Source: Staphylococcus simulans (GTDB taxonomy: Bacteria > Bacillota > Bacilli > Staphylococcales > Staphylococcaceae). Taken from it: a stretch of 64,000 nt of DNA. Below, piece by piece: positions 1 through 8,307 of this stretch. Every line of letters begins with the position of its first letter. The stretch's first letter is position 1. The notes beneath the pieces were generated by a model. It was not told where the DNA came from. It saw only the letters and a program-made list of their open reading frames with translations, and ran no database searches. The stretch lies in the NCBI RefSeq assembly GCF_002902285.1, contig NZ_PPRU01000004.1:1-64000 (forward strand), given 5' to 3'. A program made the translations under genes and the position numbers.

Positions 1-98
1 ACTAATTGTTTTAAAACGTCCTTAGGACGTTTGTTAATTTGGAATTAACGTTGACATATTGTCATTCAGTTTTCAATGTTCATTTTTTCAGTAACGTT
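1..98 (-). other. rRNA operon leader (partial; 16S lies off the left edge)
   Basis: Read on the minus strand, this stretch matches the familiar staphylococcal pre-16S leader: a boxA-like segment (ACATTGAAAACTGAATGACA, about 55-80), then TATGTCAACGTTAATTCC, then a small hairpin with an 8-bp stem (AAACGTCC/GGACGTTT, about 13-31), probably part of 16S processing. No mature rRNA sequence is inside the window. The assignment rests on remembered similarity to rRNA leaders plus the tandem promoters just upstream. Confidence 0.82.
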
Positions 99-102
99 AT
101 CC

Positions 103-131
103 ATTGTAGCACTTCGTGTTTTCGAAGTCAA
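103..131 (-). promoter_or_regulatory. rRNA operon promoter P2
   Basis: On the minus strand TTGACT (126-131), a 17-bp spacer and TACAAT (103-108) form a near-consensus SigmaA promoter. The spacer ends in GTGC directly before the -10, as in P1. It lies about 100 bp from the edge and points at the 16S gene outside the window. Confidence 0.85.
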
Positions 132-233
132 CACTTAATTAACATTACTTTTACAATTTTAAAATGTTTTCTTCATTTCCGCAAGAGTAAGTTTTACACT
201 CTTGATAACTCGTCGTTTTTTAGCGACTTTATT

Positions 234-262
234 ATCTTAGCACCTTCAAAGTGTTAAGTCAA
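234..262 (-). promoter_or_regulatory. rRNA operon promoter P1
   Basis: On the minus strand TTGACT (257-262), a 17-bp spacer and TAAGAT (234-239). The distance to P2 is 131 bp. An AT-rich tract upstream (263-300) could act as an UP element. Paired promoters of this spacing are typical of Bacillota rRNA operons. Confidence 0.78.
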
Positions 263-355
263 TAACTTTTTTTCAGGTTTTTTAAGTGTTTATTTAACTT
301 GTTTTTCTCGCTCACAAAAATATATTCTAACAGGATTTCAGAAAAACGCAAGAGA

Positions 356-388
356 AAAACGCAGATTTTTTGAAAAAACCTGCGTTTT
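356..388 (-). terminator. terminator after mrp
   Basis: On the minus strand AAAACGCAG pairs with CTGCGTTTT around a loop, followed by a T-run, starting 11 bases past the mrp stop codon. It separates mrp from the rRNA operon promoters downstream. Confidence 0.7.
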
Positions 389-399
389 ATTTAGACTTC

Positions 400-1473
400 T
401 TATTTTTTCATTGTTTTAGTGATAACTTTTTGCGCGATTTGTTGATAAATTTCACCAAGTTGATCATCAGGTTGATAAATAGAAGGTGAAAAATCTTTAG
501 GATCCCATGTAGGTTGTGCTAATGGTAATTGACCTAATAAGTCAGCATTAAGTTCATCTGCTAGTTTTTTACCGCCATCTTTACCAAAGATATATTCTTT
601 ATTTCCAGTTTCCTTACTTTCGAAATAAGACATGTTTTCAATAACACCTAAAATAGAATGTTCTGTATGTTTTGCCATTGCTCCAGCACGTGCTGCTACA
701 AATGCTGCAGTTGGATGAGGTGTTGTTACGATAATTTCTTTACTTGATGGCAACATTGTATGTACATCCAATGCCACATCACCTGTACCTGGAGGTAAAT
801 CTAATAGTAAGTAATCAAGATCTCCCCATTTTACGTCTGTAAAGAAGTTCGTCAACATTTTACCTAGCATTGGTCCACGCCAAATTACAGGTGCATTCTC
901 TTCAACGAAGAATGCCATAGACATTACTTTTACACCATGACGTTCAACTGGTTTTACTGATTTACCTTCAATGCCTGGTTTATTATCGATACCCATCATA
1001 TCAGGAACACTGAAACCATAAATGTCAGCATCGATTAAACCGACTTTTTTACCTTCACGTGCTAATGCCACAGCAAGGTTAACTGCTACTGTAGATTTAC
1101 CTACGCCGCCTTTACCAGATGCAATCGCAATAAATTCAACAGGGTTACCTTTTGAAAGTAGACCTTCGATTGTTTGCGGTTGGTCTTCTGCTGGATCATC
1201 ACCAGTAAACTTAGCAACCGTCTCAGAATCTAATTCTTCAAAACGAATACCAACTGTGTTTGCTCCATTTTCTTTCAATGTTTCAACAATTGCCATTTGC
1301 AAGTCTAATTGAGGTTTTCCACCTAATTTTGCCATCGCAATTTTGACACTGACATGTTCAATTTCTTCTTTAATCGTGATATTCACAATACCACCTGTAT
1401 CTTTAAATGGTACATCTAAAATTGGATCTTTCAGATTCCCCACTAGTTCGTTGACTTGTTCAACTGTTAACAA
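400..1473 (-). CDS. mrp: Mrp/NBP35-family P-loop ATPase
   Basis: A 357-residue protein with an N-terminal MIP18/DUF59-like domain (about 1-95) and a C-terminal ParA/MinD-like ATPase domain. The deviant Walker A, GKGGVGKST, is at 120-128, and the family motifs DLPPGTGD and ENMSYF follow. Mrp proteins are iron-sulfur carriers, and S. aureus ApbC belongs here. This copy has no cysteine at all, so it lacks the CxxC that ligates the cluster in many homologues; a SalA-like role is an alternative. The start is TTG, supported by GGGGTGA six bases upstream. It is probably monocistronic. Confidence 0.88.
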   Translation of the reverse strand: MLTVEQVNELVGNLKDPILDVPFKDTGGIVNITIKEEIEHVSVKIAMAKLGGKPQLDLQMAIVETLKENGANTVGIRFEELDSETVAKFTGDDPAEDQPQTIEGLLSKGNPVEFIAIASGKGGVGKSTVAVNLAVALAREGKKVGLIDADIYGFSVPDMMGIDNKPGIEGKSVKPVERHGVKVMSMAFFVEENAPVIWRGPMLGKMLTNFFTDVKWGDLDYLLLDLPPGTGDVALDVHTMLPSSKEIIVTTPHPTAAFVAARAGAMAKHTEHSILGVIENMSYFESKETGNKEYIFGKDGGKKLADELNADLLGQLPLAQPTWDPKDFSPSIYQPDDQLGEIYQQIAQKVITKTMKK

Positions 1474-1584
1474 AGTACGTCACCCCAAATATAAATTAAT
1501 GTTTACTCTTATTATTTTAACAAACTTAATGTATAAGTGGTAACGAATAATCCAAAGAACTTCCCCTTTCCTAGAAAACCTAAC

Positions 1585-1626
1585 AAAAACCAGCAAAACA
1601 ATCTATATATTGCTTTGCTGGTTTTA
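1585..1626 (-). terminator. terminator after lmrS
   Basis: On the minus strand AAAACCAGCAAA and TTTGCTGGTTTTT form a long stem just past the lmrS stop, ending in a T-run. Confidence 0.75.
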
Positions 1627-1647
1627 TGTTTAAAGATTGATTCAGTT

Positions 1648-3105
1648 TTAAATTTTACGTGCATTCATTTGCTTTTTAGTTTCACCTTTTATTCTATCTC
1701 TAATGAATAAACCTATAATGAAGCCAATTAATACAATAACTGTCACTACACCAAATGATAAATCCACACCACGCGCAATTGCTTCGCGATGGAATAATTC
1801 TTTAGAAGCCACTTCATTTGGATTTGGCGCAAATGTTCTTGTACCTAATGTCATTAATGCAACCATAATCGCTGTACCAATTGATGAAGCCATCATACGA
1901 GCGAAGTTCATAATTGCTGTACCGTGTGAAATATCTTTATTCGGTAATGCATTGACGCCCGCTGTATTAAGCGGCATCGCAAGTAATGACACTGAGAACA
2001 TTCTTAACGCATAAATTAATACAAGATACCAGAATGGTGTATCTACTTTTAAGAATGCTAAGACTCCAGTAAATATAGTCAACATGGTAAAGCCGATAAT
2101 CACTAATGGTCTAACACCGTATTTATCGTAGAACTTACCGGTGTAGATAGACATCACGCCATTGACCACTGCACCAGGTAATATCACAATACCTGATAAG
2201 AAAGCTGATAAGCCCATCGCATTTTGTACATAAATGGGAATCAACAGTGCTGGGCCAATCATTGATGTCATTACGATCATTGAACAAATAGCTGATAGCG
2301 TAAATGTTTTGTTTTTAAAGACGCGCAAGTTCAAGATTGGATTCTCGATTGTTAATTGACGTTTCACAAACACCCAAATGACAAATAGGCTGGCAATAAA
2401 TGGTACATAGAACGTCCAGCTGTCAAAGCCTGAAGAACCCGCACTACTGAATGCTAATAACATTACACCGAATCCGATTGTTGAATAAATCACAGATTTC
2501 ATATCTAATGTAATATCTTTAGGTTCATTGAAGCTTTTAATACTGATTGCTCCGAAGATATATCCAATTAACGCAATCACAGCTACTGCGATAAATGGTG
2601 TACGCCAACTTGAAACATCAATAATCAAACCTGAGACTGTAGGTCCGATAGCTGGTGCGAAGGAAATAACGAGACCAGCTAATCCCATTGCGAAGCCACG
2701 TTCATTTTTTGGGAAAAGTGTAAATAAAGTGAATTGCATCAACGGCATAATAATGCCTGCACCCATAGCTTGGATGACACGTGCAGTCATTAAAACACCG
2801 AAGTTCGGTGCAATTGCCGCTAATATAGTACCAATTAAAAATATTCCCATTGATGCTAAATATAACGGTCTGGTTTTGATTTTATCCATTAAGAAGGCAG
2901 TTAAAGGAATCATGACTCCGTTAACTAACATAAAACCAGTTACTAGCCATTGGGATGTGTTCTCTCCAATGTTGAAACTACGCATGATAGCAGGCAGTGC
3001 AGTATTAAGTAGCGTTTGGTTTAATATCGCAATGAATGCGCTCGTAATCATAACTGTGACAATCAAATTTCTTTTTTGCTTAGAAATAGTAGCCTGCTCT
3101 GGCAT
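1648..3105 (-). CDS. lmrS: LmrS-like MFS multidrug exporter (DHA2, 14 TM)
   Basis: A 485-residue DHA2 (QacA/EmrB-type) proton-driven exporter with about 14 membrane segments. Motif C-like glycines appear around FAPAIGPTVSG. In S. aureus LmrS exports lincomycin, linezolid, phenicols and other drugs and sits beside sepA and sdrM, as here; the symbol relies on that synteny. The reading frame opens at a GTG at 3117, but that codon overlaps the ribosome binding site AAAGGAG. The ATG at 3103-3105 is therefore chosen. The substrate range in this species is unknown. Confidence 0.8.
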   Translation of the reverse strand: MPEQATISKQKRNLIVTVMITSAFIAILNQTLLNTALPAIMRSFNIGENTSQWLVTGFMLVNGVMIPLTAFLMDKIKTRPLYLASMGIFLIGTILAAIAPNFGVLMTARVIQAMGAGIIMPLMQFTLFTLFPKNERGFAMGLAGLVISFAPAIGPTVSGLIIDVSSWRTPFIAVAVIALIGYIFGAISIKSFNEPKDITLDMKSVIYSTIGFGVMLLAFSSAGSSGFDSWTFYVPFIASLFVIWVFVKRQLTIENPILNLRVFKNKTFTLSAICSMIVMTSMIGPALLIPIYVQNAMGLSAFLSGIVILPGAVVNGVMSIYTGKFYDKYGVRPLVIIGFTMLTIFTGVLAFLKVDTPFWYLVLIYALRMFSVSLLAMPLNTAGVNALPNKDISHGTAIMNFARMMASSIGTAIMVALMTLGTRTFAPNPNEVASKELFHREAIARGVDLSFGVVTVIVLIGFIIGLFIRDRIKGETKKQMNARKI

Positions 3106-3187
3106 AGATATAAACACTCCTTTATAAACTTACCATAATATAATGCACTAAAAATAGTTAGCAAAGCAAACTAATTGCTCATGCAGG

Positions 3188-3646
3188 TCACTTATTTCTA
3201 TTCAAGTCTTCACTATCAGGATAAAAGACTTCTTTACATACGTAAAAGAACGCCATAATCAACATAATGACCCAAAAATCAATGTTGATATATGCATAAT
3301 GAATATGGACTACAAAATAGAACATTACCGTTGTAACGGAGTATGAAATCAAATGAAAGATTTCACCATGAAAATATGGGCTATGCGGCAATTTCTTTTT
3401 GAAATAATCCATCAGATATTCTACTAAGAACATTGTGAAGTAACCTAATACAATATAGCTGCCGTAGTAAAATAAGTTTTGGTAGAAACCTTTGTTATAT
3501 CCGAAATACCCTAGATGCCAAAAAATAAGCAAACGACTCAATCCAAATAATACGAAGCCTAAAAGTGTGAGGAAAATCGCACCGGAAATCACAAACACTA
3601 ATAGCACAATTAATGTAGATATTAAATTGAATATATTGAATTTCAA
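3188..3646 (-). CDS. sepA: SepA-like small multidrug efflux protein
   Basis: A 152-residue membrane protein with four predicted transmembrane helices, close in length and sequence to S. aureus SepA (157 residues). Shared blocks include SGAIFLT near the N-terminus, YYGSYI in the middle and [10 protein letters not shown] near the C-terminus. SepA raises resistance to acriflavine and antiseptics; whether it is itself a pump or a partner of a pump is not settled. The start is TTG with GAGG five bases upstream. It lies between the lmrS and sdrM homologues. Confidence 0.85.
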   Translation of the reverse strand: MKFNIFNLISTLIVLLVFVISGAIFLTLLGFVLFGLSRLLIFWHLGYFGYNKGFYQNLFYYGSYIVLGYFTMFLVEYLMDYFKKKLPHSPYFHGEIFHLISYSVTTVMFYFVVHIHYAYINIDFWVIMLIMAFFYVCKEVFYPDSEDLNRNK

Positions 3647-3712
3647 GTTTTCCTCACTCCTTTCGCTCTTTCTTTATACACCCGTATAATAACACAATAT
3701 GATTTAAGTTAT

Positions 3713-3745
3713 TAATTAAAAATATCCCGCATTTCAGCGGGATAC
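3713..3745 (-). terminator. terminator after sdrM
   Basis: On the minus strand ATCCCGC-TGAAAT-GCGGGAT (3724-3743) is followed by an A/T-rich tail. It begins a few bases beyond the sdrM stop. Confidence 0.75.
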
Positions 3746-3749
3746 CCAA

Positions 3750-5093
3750 TTAGTCGTTTTGCGTTTGATTTCGATAAAAGACTATCCATAATAGGAATAG
3801 CATCATAATAAAGATGATAATCAAAACAACGTTATTTAAAATTCTTGCGCCTCCTACAACAAACGGTAAGGCATACATGCCGCCCATGATTGTAGAACCG
3901 ATAGAATTACCTAAATTCTTAGAAAGAGAATAAAACGACATCATCCGCTTCATTTCTCTCGGTGACGTTTCCTCTTGCACAATCACACTGTCCTTTGTAT
4001 AAACAATACCGAAACTTGCGCCTGCTAACATCAATGTTGCGGCTAATAATATCGGTGCTGCATGTGTAACAAAGACAATCACACTACATAATAGTAAAGA
4101 AGTGAAGGCAACAAGATACAACGCTTTTCTTGTTAACCCTGCTTCAATACGATGTAAATTGAAGTTAATCAACAACCAAGCTGCTGAAATCGGGAAAACC
4201 ACAAATCCACTTTGGAGTGGCGATAATCCGATTTCTTCTTGTAAGTATATCGGCATGTATAAGTTATAGCCCATTAAGATCATCGCATATATAAAATCAG
4301 TAATAAAAATAATAGTGATGCGACGATTAAATTCTTCAATAGGTAAAAACGGTGTCGATACTTGTTTCTCAACTTTGACAAGTTTATAGGCAAATACGAT
4401 ACCAATCACAATCATGATACCTTTCAACCATAGTGATAACGGTGTTGTAATCGCACCTAATATAAAGATAAGGACTAAATAGAAGAAGAACAGACCTTTT
4501 TGATCAAATGCTTCTCCACTTGATACTTGTTCCTCATCAAAAATAAAGGTCGTAAATGCCAACACACCAGCAACCACAGCAATCGGAATATTAATAAAGA
4601 ATAACCAATGCCATGTCGCAAATTCTAAGATTGCACCACCAAGTAAAGGACCGATAATACTTGAAATCCCCCATACACTGCCGACAATCCCCATTATTTT
4701 ATATCGTAACGGAATTTCAAAGGCAAGTTTCGGTACAATTTGGCTGAGCACCATCATGACACCTGACCCTAAACCTTGGATAAAGCGAGAGATAATTAAT
4801 AAAGTAAATGTACTGCTTAATCCAGACATCAAACTACCAACACTGAATAATAACAGTCCACCAATCGTTACATGTATAAGTTTAAAACGCGAAAGCAACT
4901 CCCCGACTAATGGATTCACAATAACTAAGGCAATAAAATAAATTGAGAACACAAGCGAAATCGAGCTCGTCACGTTTAAATCTGTTTTGATTGTAGGCAA
5001 TGCTAAAGAAATGATAGATGTTTCGATAGCCGCCATAAACATAATTAAAATCAATGCGGTCACTACACCGATTGACTTCAAATCCATTTTCAC
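3750..5093 (-). CDS. sdrM: SdrM-like MFS multidrug exporter
   Basis: A 447-residue MFS exporter with about 12-14 hydrophobic helices. It starts VKMDLKSIGVVT and has the acidic residue in helix 1 (AAIETSIISLALP) typical of QacA-like pumps. S. aureus SdrM exports norfloxacin and acriflavine and has the same length and neighbours. The start chosen is GTG at 5091-5093, seven bases after GAGGTG; the ATG two codons later is the alternative. The ribosome binding site is buried in an 11-bp hairpin (5102-5133), so translation may be conditional. Confidence 0.82.
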   Translation of the reverse strand: MKMDLKSIGVVTALILIMFMAAIETSIISLALPTIKTDLNVTSSISLVFSIYFIALVIVNPLVGELLSRFKLIHVTIGGLLLFSVGSLMSGLSSTFTLLIISRFIQGLGSGVMMVLSQIVPKLAFEIPLRYKIMGIVGSVWGISSIIGPLLGGAILEFATWHWLFFINIPIAVVAGVLAFTTFIFDEEQVSSGEAFDQKGLFFFYLVLIFILGAITTPLSLWLKGIMIVIGIVFAYKLVKVEKQVSTPFLPIEEFNRRITIIFITDFIYAMILMGYNLYMPIYLQEEIGLSPLQSGFVVFPISAAWLLINFNLHRIEAGLTRKALYLVAFTSLLLCSVIVFVTHAAPILLAATLMLAGASFGIVYTKDSVIVQEETSPREMKRMMSFYSLSKNLGNSIGSTIMGGMYALPFVVGGARILNNVVLIIIFIMMLFLLWIVFYRNQTQND

Positions 5094-5101
5094 ACTTTGA
5101 C

Positions 5102-5133
5102 ACCTCTTTCTTTTTCTCAAATAAGAAAGAGGT
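5102..5133 (-). promoter_or_regulatory. hairpin covering the sdrM ribosome binding site
   Basis: On the minus strand ACCTCTTTCTT and AAGAAAGAGGT form a perfect 11-bp stem with a 10-base loop. The 3' arm contains the sdrM Shine-Dalgarno sequence (AGAGGTG). It could hold the messenger in a closed state. Part of it might also serve as the end of the hemolysin III transcript, although there is no T-run after it. Confidence 0.6.
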
Positions 5134-5170
5134 CAAGGCTTCTATTCAACAAAAGCCTCAGCCTCTCCCC

Positions 5171-5854
5171 CTACATAAAATATAAAATTCCGATGAAATG
5201 ACATAACGATGCTATCACAATAAAGATATGCCAGATCATATGAAAGTACGGACGATTCTTTTGTGCATAGAACCATGCACCAATCGTATAAGCAATACCG
5301 CCAAGCAAAATAAATAACATAAATTGCCATGAGGCTTCTCTCCAAATAATCGGAAGATATAAAATGCCGACCCAACCCATAATTAAATACATGAACAAAC
5401 TGAGTTTAGGATTTACATTTTCAGCAATTGCTTTATACAAAATGCCCCATATCGTAATTCCCCATAGCAACACCATTATAATCCAGCCGAACCATCCGCC
5501 GACTACGACTAATGATACTGGTGTATAGGTACCAGATATTGCTATATAAATCATACTGTGATCGATAATACGCATAATATATTTATGCGGTGAGTTATTT
5601 TGCATCACATGATAAATCGTTGATGAAATCAGCATTAAAAAGATACTGATGACATATATAGATACACTGACTGATGCCAATGTACCGCCATGAATATAAC
5701 TATGGACTGCCGCATAAGGCAATACGATTAGTGTAATCAAAGCCGCTGCCCCATGTGAGACTGCATTACCGATTTCTTCACCGAATGATAAAGGAATAAT
5801 ATCTTTAAAACGATTGAGACCACGTTCACTATGTGTATTTGAAGTCTGTTTCAA
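5171..5854 (-). CDS. hemolysin III / TrhA family membrane protein (PAQR superfamily)
   Basis: A 227-residue protein with seven predicted membrane helices. The metal-binding residues of the PAQR/hemolysin III family are present: SSTIYH after helix 2, the DH pair in RIIDHSMIY, and HMIWH in the last helix. Bacillus relatives were described as hemolysins, but homologues probably act in membrane lipid homeostasis. The start is TTG with AAGGTGGAG upstream. It precedes sdrM by 77 bases and follows the pyrophosphorylase-like gene by 20, so co-transcription with one or both is plausible. Confidence 0.85.
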   Translation of the reverse strand: MKQTSNTHSERGLNRFKDIIPLSFGEEIGNAVSHGAAALITLIVLPYAAVHSYIHGGTLASVSVSIYVISIFLMLISSTIYHVMQNNSPHKYIMRIIDHSMIYIAISGTYTPVSLVVVGGWFGWIIMVLLWGITIWGILYKAIAENVNPKLSLFMYLIMGWVGILYLPIIWREASWQFMLFILLGGIAYTIGAWFYAQKNRPYFHMIWHIFIVIASLCHFIGILYFM

Positions 5855-5874
5855 CTATGACTCCACCTTTACAG

Positions 5875-7068
5875 TTAAATAAGATTTAAGCGTTTTAAAT
5901 CTTGCGTTGCAGTTTCTACACTATCTTTGCCTTCACGATTTTTTAAAGGTGAAAACTCTTCTTCTCTAGGAACTTGCAGTGTAATAAAACTAGTTGCGTA
6001 TTTAAAGATATCAAAATAGAACAGTTCAAATTTCAATGCAGGTGCTTTCACTACATTAAAGTCTTCATCTAATTGATTCAATTGTTTGATTGCTAAATGA
6101 TATGGCAATTCACGATTGACTGCTGATTGGATAAATGCAAGTTTGAACGCATGAATACCGATATTCGCATTATGGAATGCATTTACATCTGAATCACCAA
6201 GTTCTGAGTATTCTAAGACACTATCTTTACAGTCAATATTGACTAAACGTCCAACACTTTCACCTTGTTTTGGTTCAATAGATTTTGTGCTGATATCACG
6301 ATTAGCTTCTGCAGTAAATCCTGCAAAAACTGGATCCAATACACGTGCTAAAACATTATCAATATTGTTCATAAAGATAAACTTCACACCGTCTTCTTCC
6401 ATTTTATCAAGATAGCCGTATGCATCTAACGCTTTAAATACGCCGCCATTTCCGTTTGGCGTTTCCATTACTTCAGCATTTTCTGTTAAGACAATCTCGC
6501 CTTTTTCGTTTAAAGCGACAATATTATCTTGTTTGAAGAAATGGATATAGTCAGGGTTATAGCCAAAATAGTTTTGTTGTTCAAAGAATTCTTGCGTTGC
6601 TTCATCATTGATATCGCTAGTCATAATATACCAGTCAATTGTACGTCCAGTTTCTTCGGCTAATTTTAATAGCTGTCTTGCTTGTAGTTCAAATAAGCTG
6701 ACACCTTCAATTTCAAATGAACCTTTCGGACCATCATAACCAAGACGTGTACCTTGGCCACCTGCCATTAAGACAACCGCAAATTCACCCTTCTTAATCG
6801 CATCGATACCTTGAGCATAAAAGTTATTTAATTCTTCTGTTGAATAATCTTTGCGTACTCTATATTTAACTTCAGTCGCTTCAGATACTTCTTCAGTTTT
6901 ATTTTGAGATTGTTCTACATAAAGTGATTCATACAAATCTAAAATTGCAGATAAGTCTAATGATTGTAATTTAGAAGCAATATTTTCTTTTTCGTTGGAA
7001 CTCATTAATTTCTCCAATTCTAACAAATGTTGCTGATTGAATTTCTCTAATTTATTCTTATCTAACAT
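5875..7068 (-). CDS. UDPGP-family uridylyltransferase (UDP-HexNAc/UDP-sugar pyrophosphorylase-like)
   Basis: A 397-residue enzyme of the eukaryotic-type UDP-sugar pyrophosphorylase family. The nucleotide-binding signature [17 protein letters not shown] is at about 102-118, and [10 protein letters not shown] contributes to substrate binding. S. aureus has a similar uncharacterised protein (about 395 residues) at this locus. It probably transfers UMP to a sugar 1-phosphate, but the sugar cannot be read from sequence; GlmU normally makes UDP-GlcNAc in these bacteria. AAGGAGAGG precedes the ATG. Confidence 0.82.
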   Translation of the reverse strand: MLDKNKLEKFNQQHLLELEKLMSSNEKENIASKLQSLDLSAILDLYESLYVEQSQNKTEEVSEATEVKYRVRKDYSTEELNNFYAQGIDAIKKGEFAVVLMAGGQGTRLGYDGPKGSFEIEGVSLFELQARQLLKLAEETGRTIDWYIMTSDINDEATQEFFEQQNYFGYNPDYIHFFKQDNIVALNEKGEIVLTENAEVMETPNGNGGVFKALDAYGYLDKMEEDGVKFIFMNNIDNVLARVLDPVFAGFTAEANRDISTKSIEPKQGESVGRLVNIDCKDSVLEYSELGDSDVNAFHNANIGIHAFKLAFIQSAVNRELPYHLAIKQLNQLDEDFNVVKAPALKFELFYFDIFKYATSFITLQVPREEEFSPLKNREGKDSVETATQDLKRLNLI

Positions 7069-7261
7069 GATACCTCTCCTTAAGTTTCTCCGCGATTACC
7101 AAGGGTTCTGTCTTTAAATATGTATTTGGCCAACATAAACCCTTCAATATTCTTGAATTATATCACAAATCAATTTTTCAAGCTTGAACCCCCACTTTAA
7201 AAAAGCAGAGGTTCTTAAAATCTTCTTTAATCATGTCGACAACACCTTGTCGTTCATTCTT

Positions 7262-7777
7262 TTATATATTCAAATGAAACCAGTGCATGAACCATTGATT
7301 GATGACTTCGCGGAATATAACATATGTTCCGCCAAAAGTAAATGCAGTGGCCAGTGATAAATCTACCATTCCACCAGTTTTAAATTGCATCGGCAGTTTA
7401 ACTGATAATGGAAATGGATATAATAACTTAACACCTCTCGGCGTCAACATATCTAGAATGATATGAGAAACCATACCGCCGATAATTGCTGTCATATATA
7501 CAGGAGGTGTATGTATAGTAGATAACAGCAACGCCACAAGTAGCGTAAATAAAATTGAATGTGTAAATGTTCGATGACCGAACAAAAGACGAACAATTAA
7601 GCTTAAAAACTTAAAACGACGCCCGATTTTACTTTGTGCATGACAAATGTCAGGCAATAAGCTTCCAGCCCCTGCTAAGACTACAGTGGTGATAGAAGTA
7701 AATAAATCGGGATGATAATAGTTGATGGCGAGTGTTCCTATGAGAAACCCGCATGATAAGTGTGTTTTCCCTGTCAT
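7262..7777 (-). CDS. YdjM-like membrane-bound metal-dependent hydrolase
   Basis: A 171-residue integral membrane protein of the YdjM (DUF457) family. It has the histidine/aspartate signatures of the family: MTGKTHLSCG at the N-terminus, LLPDICH near 42-47, FGHRTFTHS near 66-74, and HIILDMLTPRG. These probably ligate a metal. E. coli YdjM is known as a LexA-regulated gene, and a LexA-like site lies 52 bases upstream here. The substrate is unknown. AAAGGAG precedes the ATG. Confidence 0.82.
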   Translation of the reverse strand: MTGKTHLSCGFLIGTLAINYYHPDLFTSITTVVLAGAGSLLPDICHAQSKIGRRFKFLSLIVRLLFGHRTFTHSILFTLLVALLLSTIHTPPVYMTAIIGGMVSHIILDMLTPRGVKLLYPFPLSVKLPMQFKTGGMVDLSLATAFTFGGTYVIFREVINQWFMHWFHLNI

Positions 7778-7828
7778 CTCTATACTCCTTTCTAGTTGTT
7801 TTATTTTATCACAATTTCTTAATAAACA

Positions 7829-7842
7829 CGAACATATTTTCG
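7829..7842. promoter_or_regulatory. possible LexA (SOS) operator
   Basis: CGAACATATTTTCG differs at one base from the Gram-positive SOS palindrome CGAACATATGTTCG. A further half-site TATGTTCG follows at 7848-7855, making an imperfect larger inverted repeat. It is 52 bases from the start of the ydjM-like gene on the minus strand. No LexA is encoded here, so this is a sequence match only. Confidence 0.45.
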
Positions 7843-7901
7843 GACTGTATGTTCGGTTTTTAATTAGTATGACACATTTATAAAAAAGTATCTCACATTA
7901 C

Positions 7902-7930
7902 TTGAAAACGGTTTCCAAATAGTGTATGAT
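7902..7930 (+). promoter_or_regulatory. promoter with internal cre site for the SunI/YnzG-like gene
   Basis: TTGAAA (7902-7907), a 17-bp spacer and TATGAT (7925-7930) form a SigmaA promoter. The sequence TTGAAAACGGTTTCCA (7902-7917) is close to the catabolite responsive element and overlaps the -35 and spacer. CcpA bound there would be expected to repress. Confidence 0.65.
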
Positions 7931-7965
7931 AGCAATACAAAAATAATTAAAGGATGTGTTCCATA

Positions 7966-8226
7966 ATGGCAATGACAGTAAAGAAAAATAATGACGAAGT
8001 TCGTATCCAATGGAGAGTAGCAGACATCAAAATCCCAACAGCAGATATTAAAAACATTAGAGAAGATCAAGATATCCATGCGGTACCAGAAGACGATGGC
8101 AGAGAGGTATCTCGTATTGGTTCTACATTTGGTAAAACTAACCGCGTTATTATTGATACTGATGATCACGAATACATCATCTTCACTTTCAATGACAAGA
8201 AAGTCTATAATGAACTCACAAAATAA
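7966..8226 (+). CDS. SunI/YnzG-family PH-domain-like protein
   Basis: A small 86-residue protein with no signal peptide or membrane segment. The sequence ([40 protein letters not shown]) resembles the SunI/YnzG family, of which B. subtilis SunI gives sublancin immunity; a cytosolic family member with a PH-like fold need not be an immunity protein. An upstream ATG at 7954 overlaps the AAAGGA ribosome binding site, so 7966 is preferred. It is monocistronic, with its own promoter and terminator. Function here is unknown. Confidence 0.72.
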   Translation: MAMTVKKNNDEVRIQWRVADIKIPTADIKNIREDQDIHAVPEDDGREVSRIGSTFGKTNRVIIDTDDHEYIIFTFNDKKVYNELTK

Positions 8227-8248
8227 ATGAATTAAAAAAGTATAAACT

Positions 8249-8287
8249 AAAACCCTCCGCTTCTAATTCTGAAGTGGAAGGTTTTTT
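8249..8287. terminator. bidirectional terminator between the SunI-like gene and ltrA
   Basis: AAAACC-CT-CCGCTTC and GAAGTGG-AAGGTTTT pair around a short loop, with a T-run on the plus strand and an A-run at the other end. It sits between convergent genes. Confidence 0.75.
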
Positions 8288-8307
8288 ATTGATTAAGTTC
8301 TTTTAAC

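Noticed and set aside
1..98. A 16S-23S spacer with tRNA, suggested by the CATATTGTCATTCAGTTTTCAATG segment
   Set aside because: Read on the other strand it fits the pre-16S leader behind two promoters, and no tRNA or rRNA sequence follows.
39..257. A 72-codon open frame on the plus strand at the left edge
   Set aside because: It lies antisense over the rRNA leader and promoters, has no ribosome binding site and no recognisable product.
4882..5375. Two open frames (84 and 77 codons) on the minus strand around sdrM and the hemolysin III gene
   Set aside because: They lie in other frames of the two real genes, without ribosome binding sites or family similarity.
5171..5854. A secreted haemolysin toxin
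   Set aside because: The protein is a seven-helix PAQR/hemolysin III member with conserved metal ligands, more likely a membrane homeostasis protein.
7966..8226. A bacteriocin immunity gene belonging to a bacteriocin cluster
   Set aside because: No precursor peptide, modification enzyme or exporter gene is nearby; only the SunI-like fold suggests immunity.
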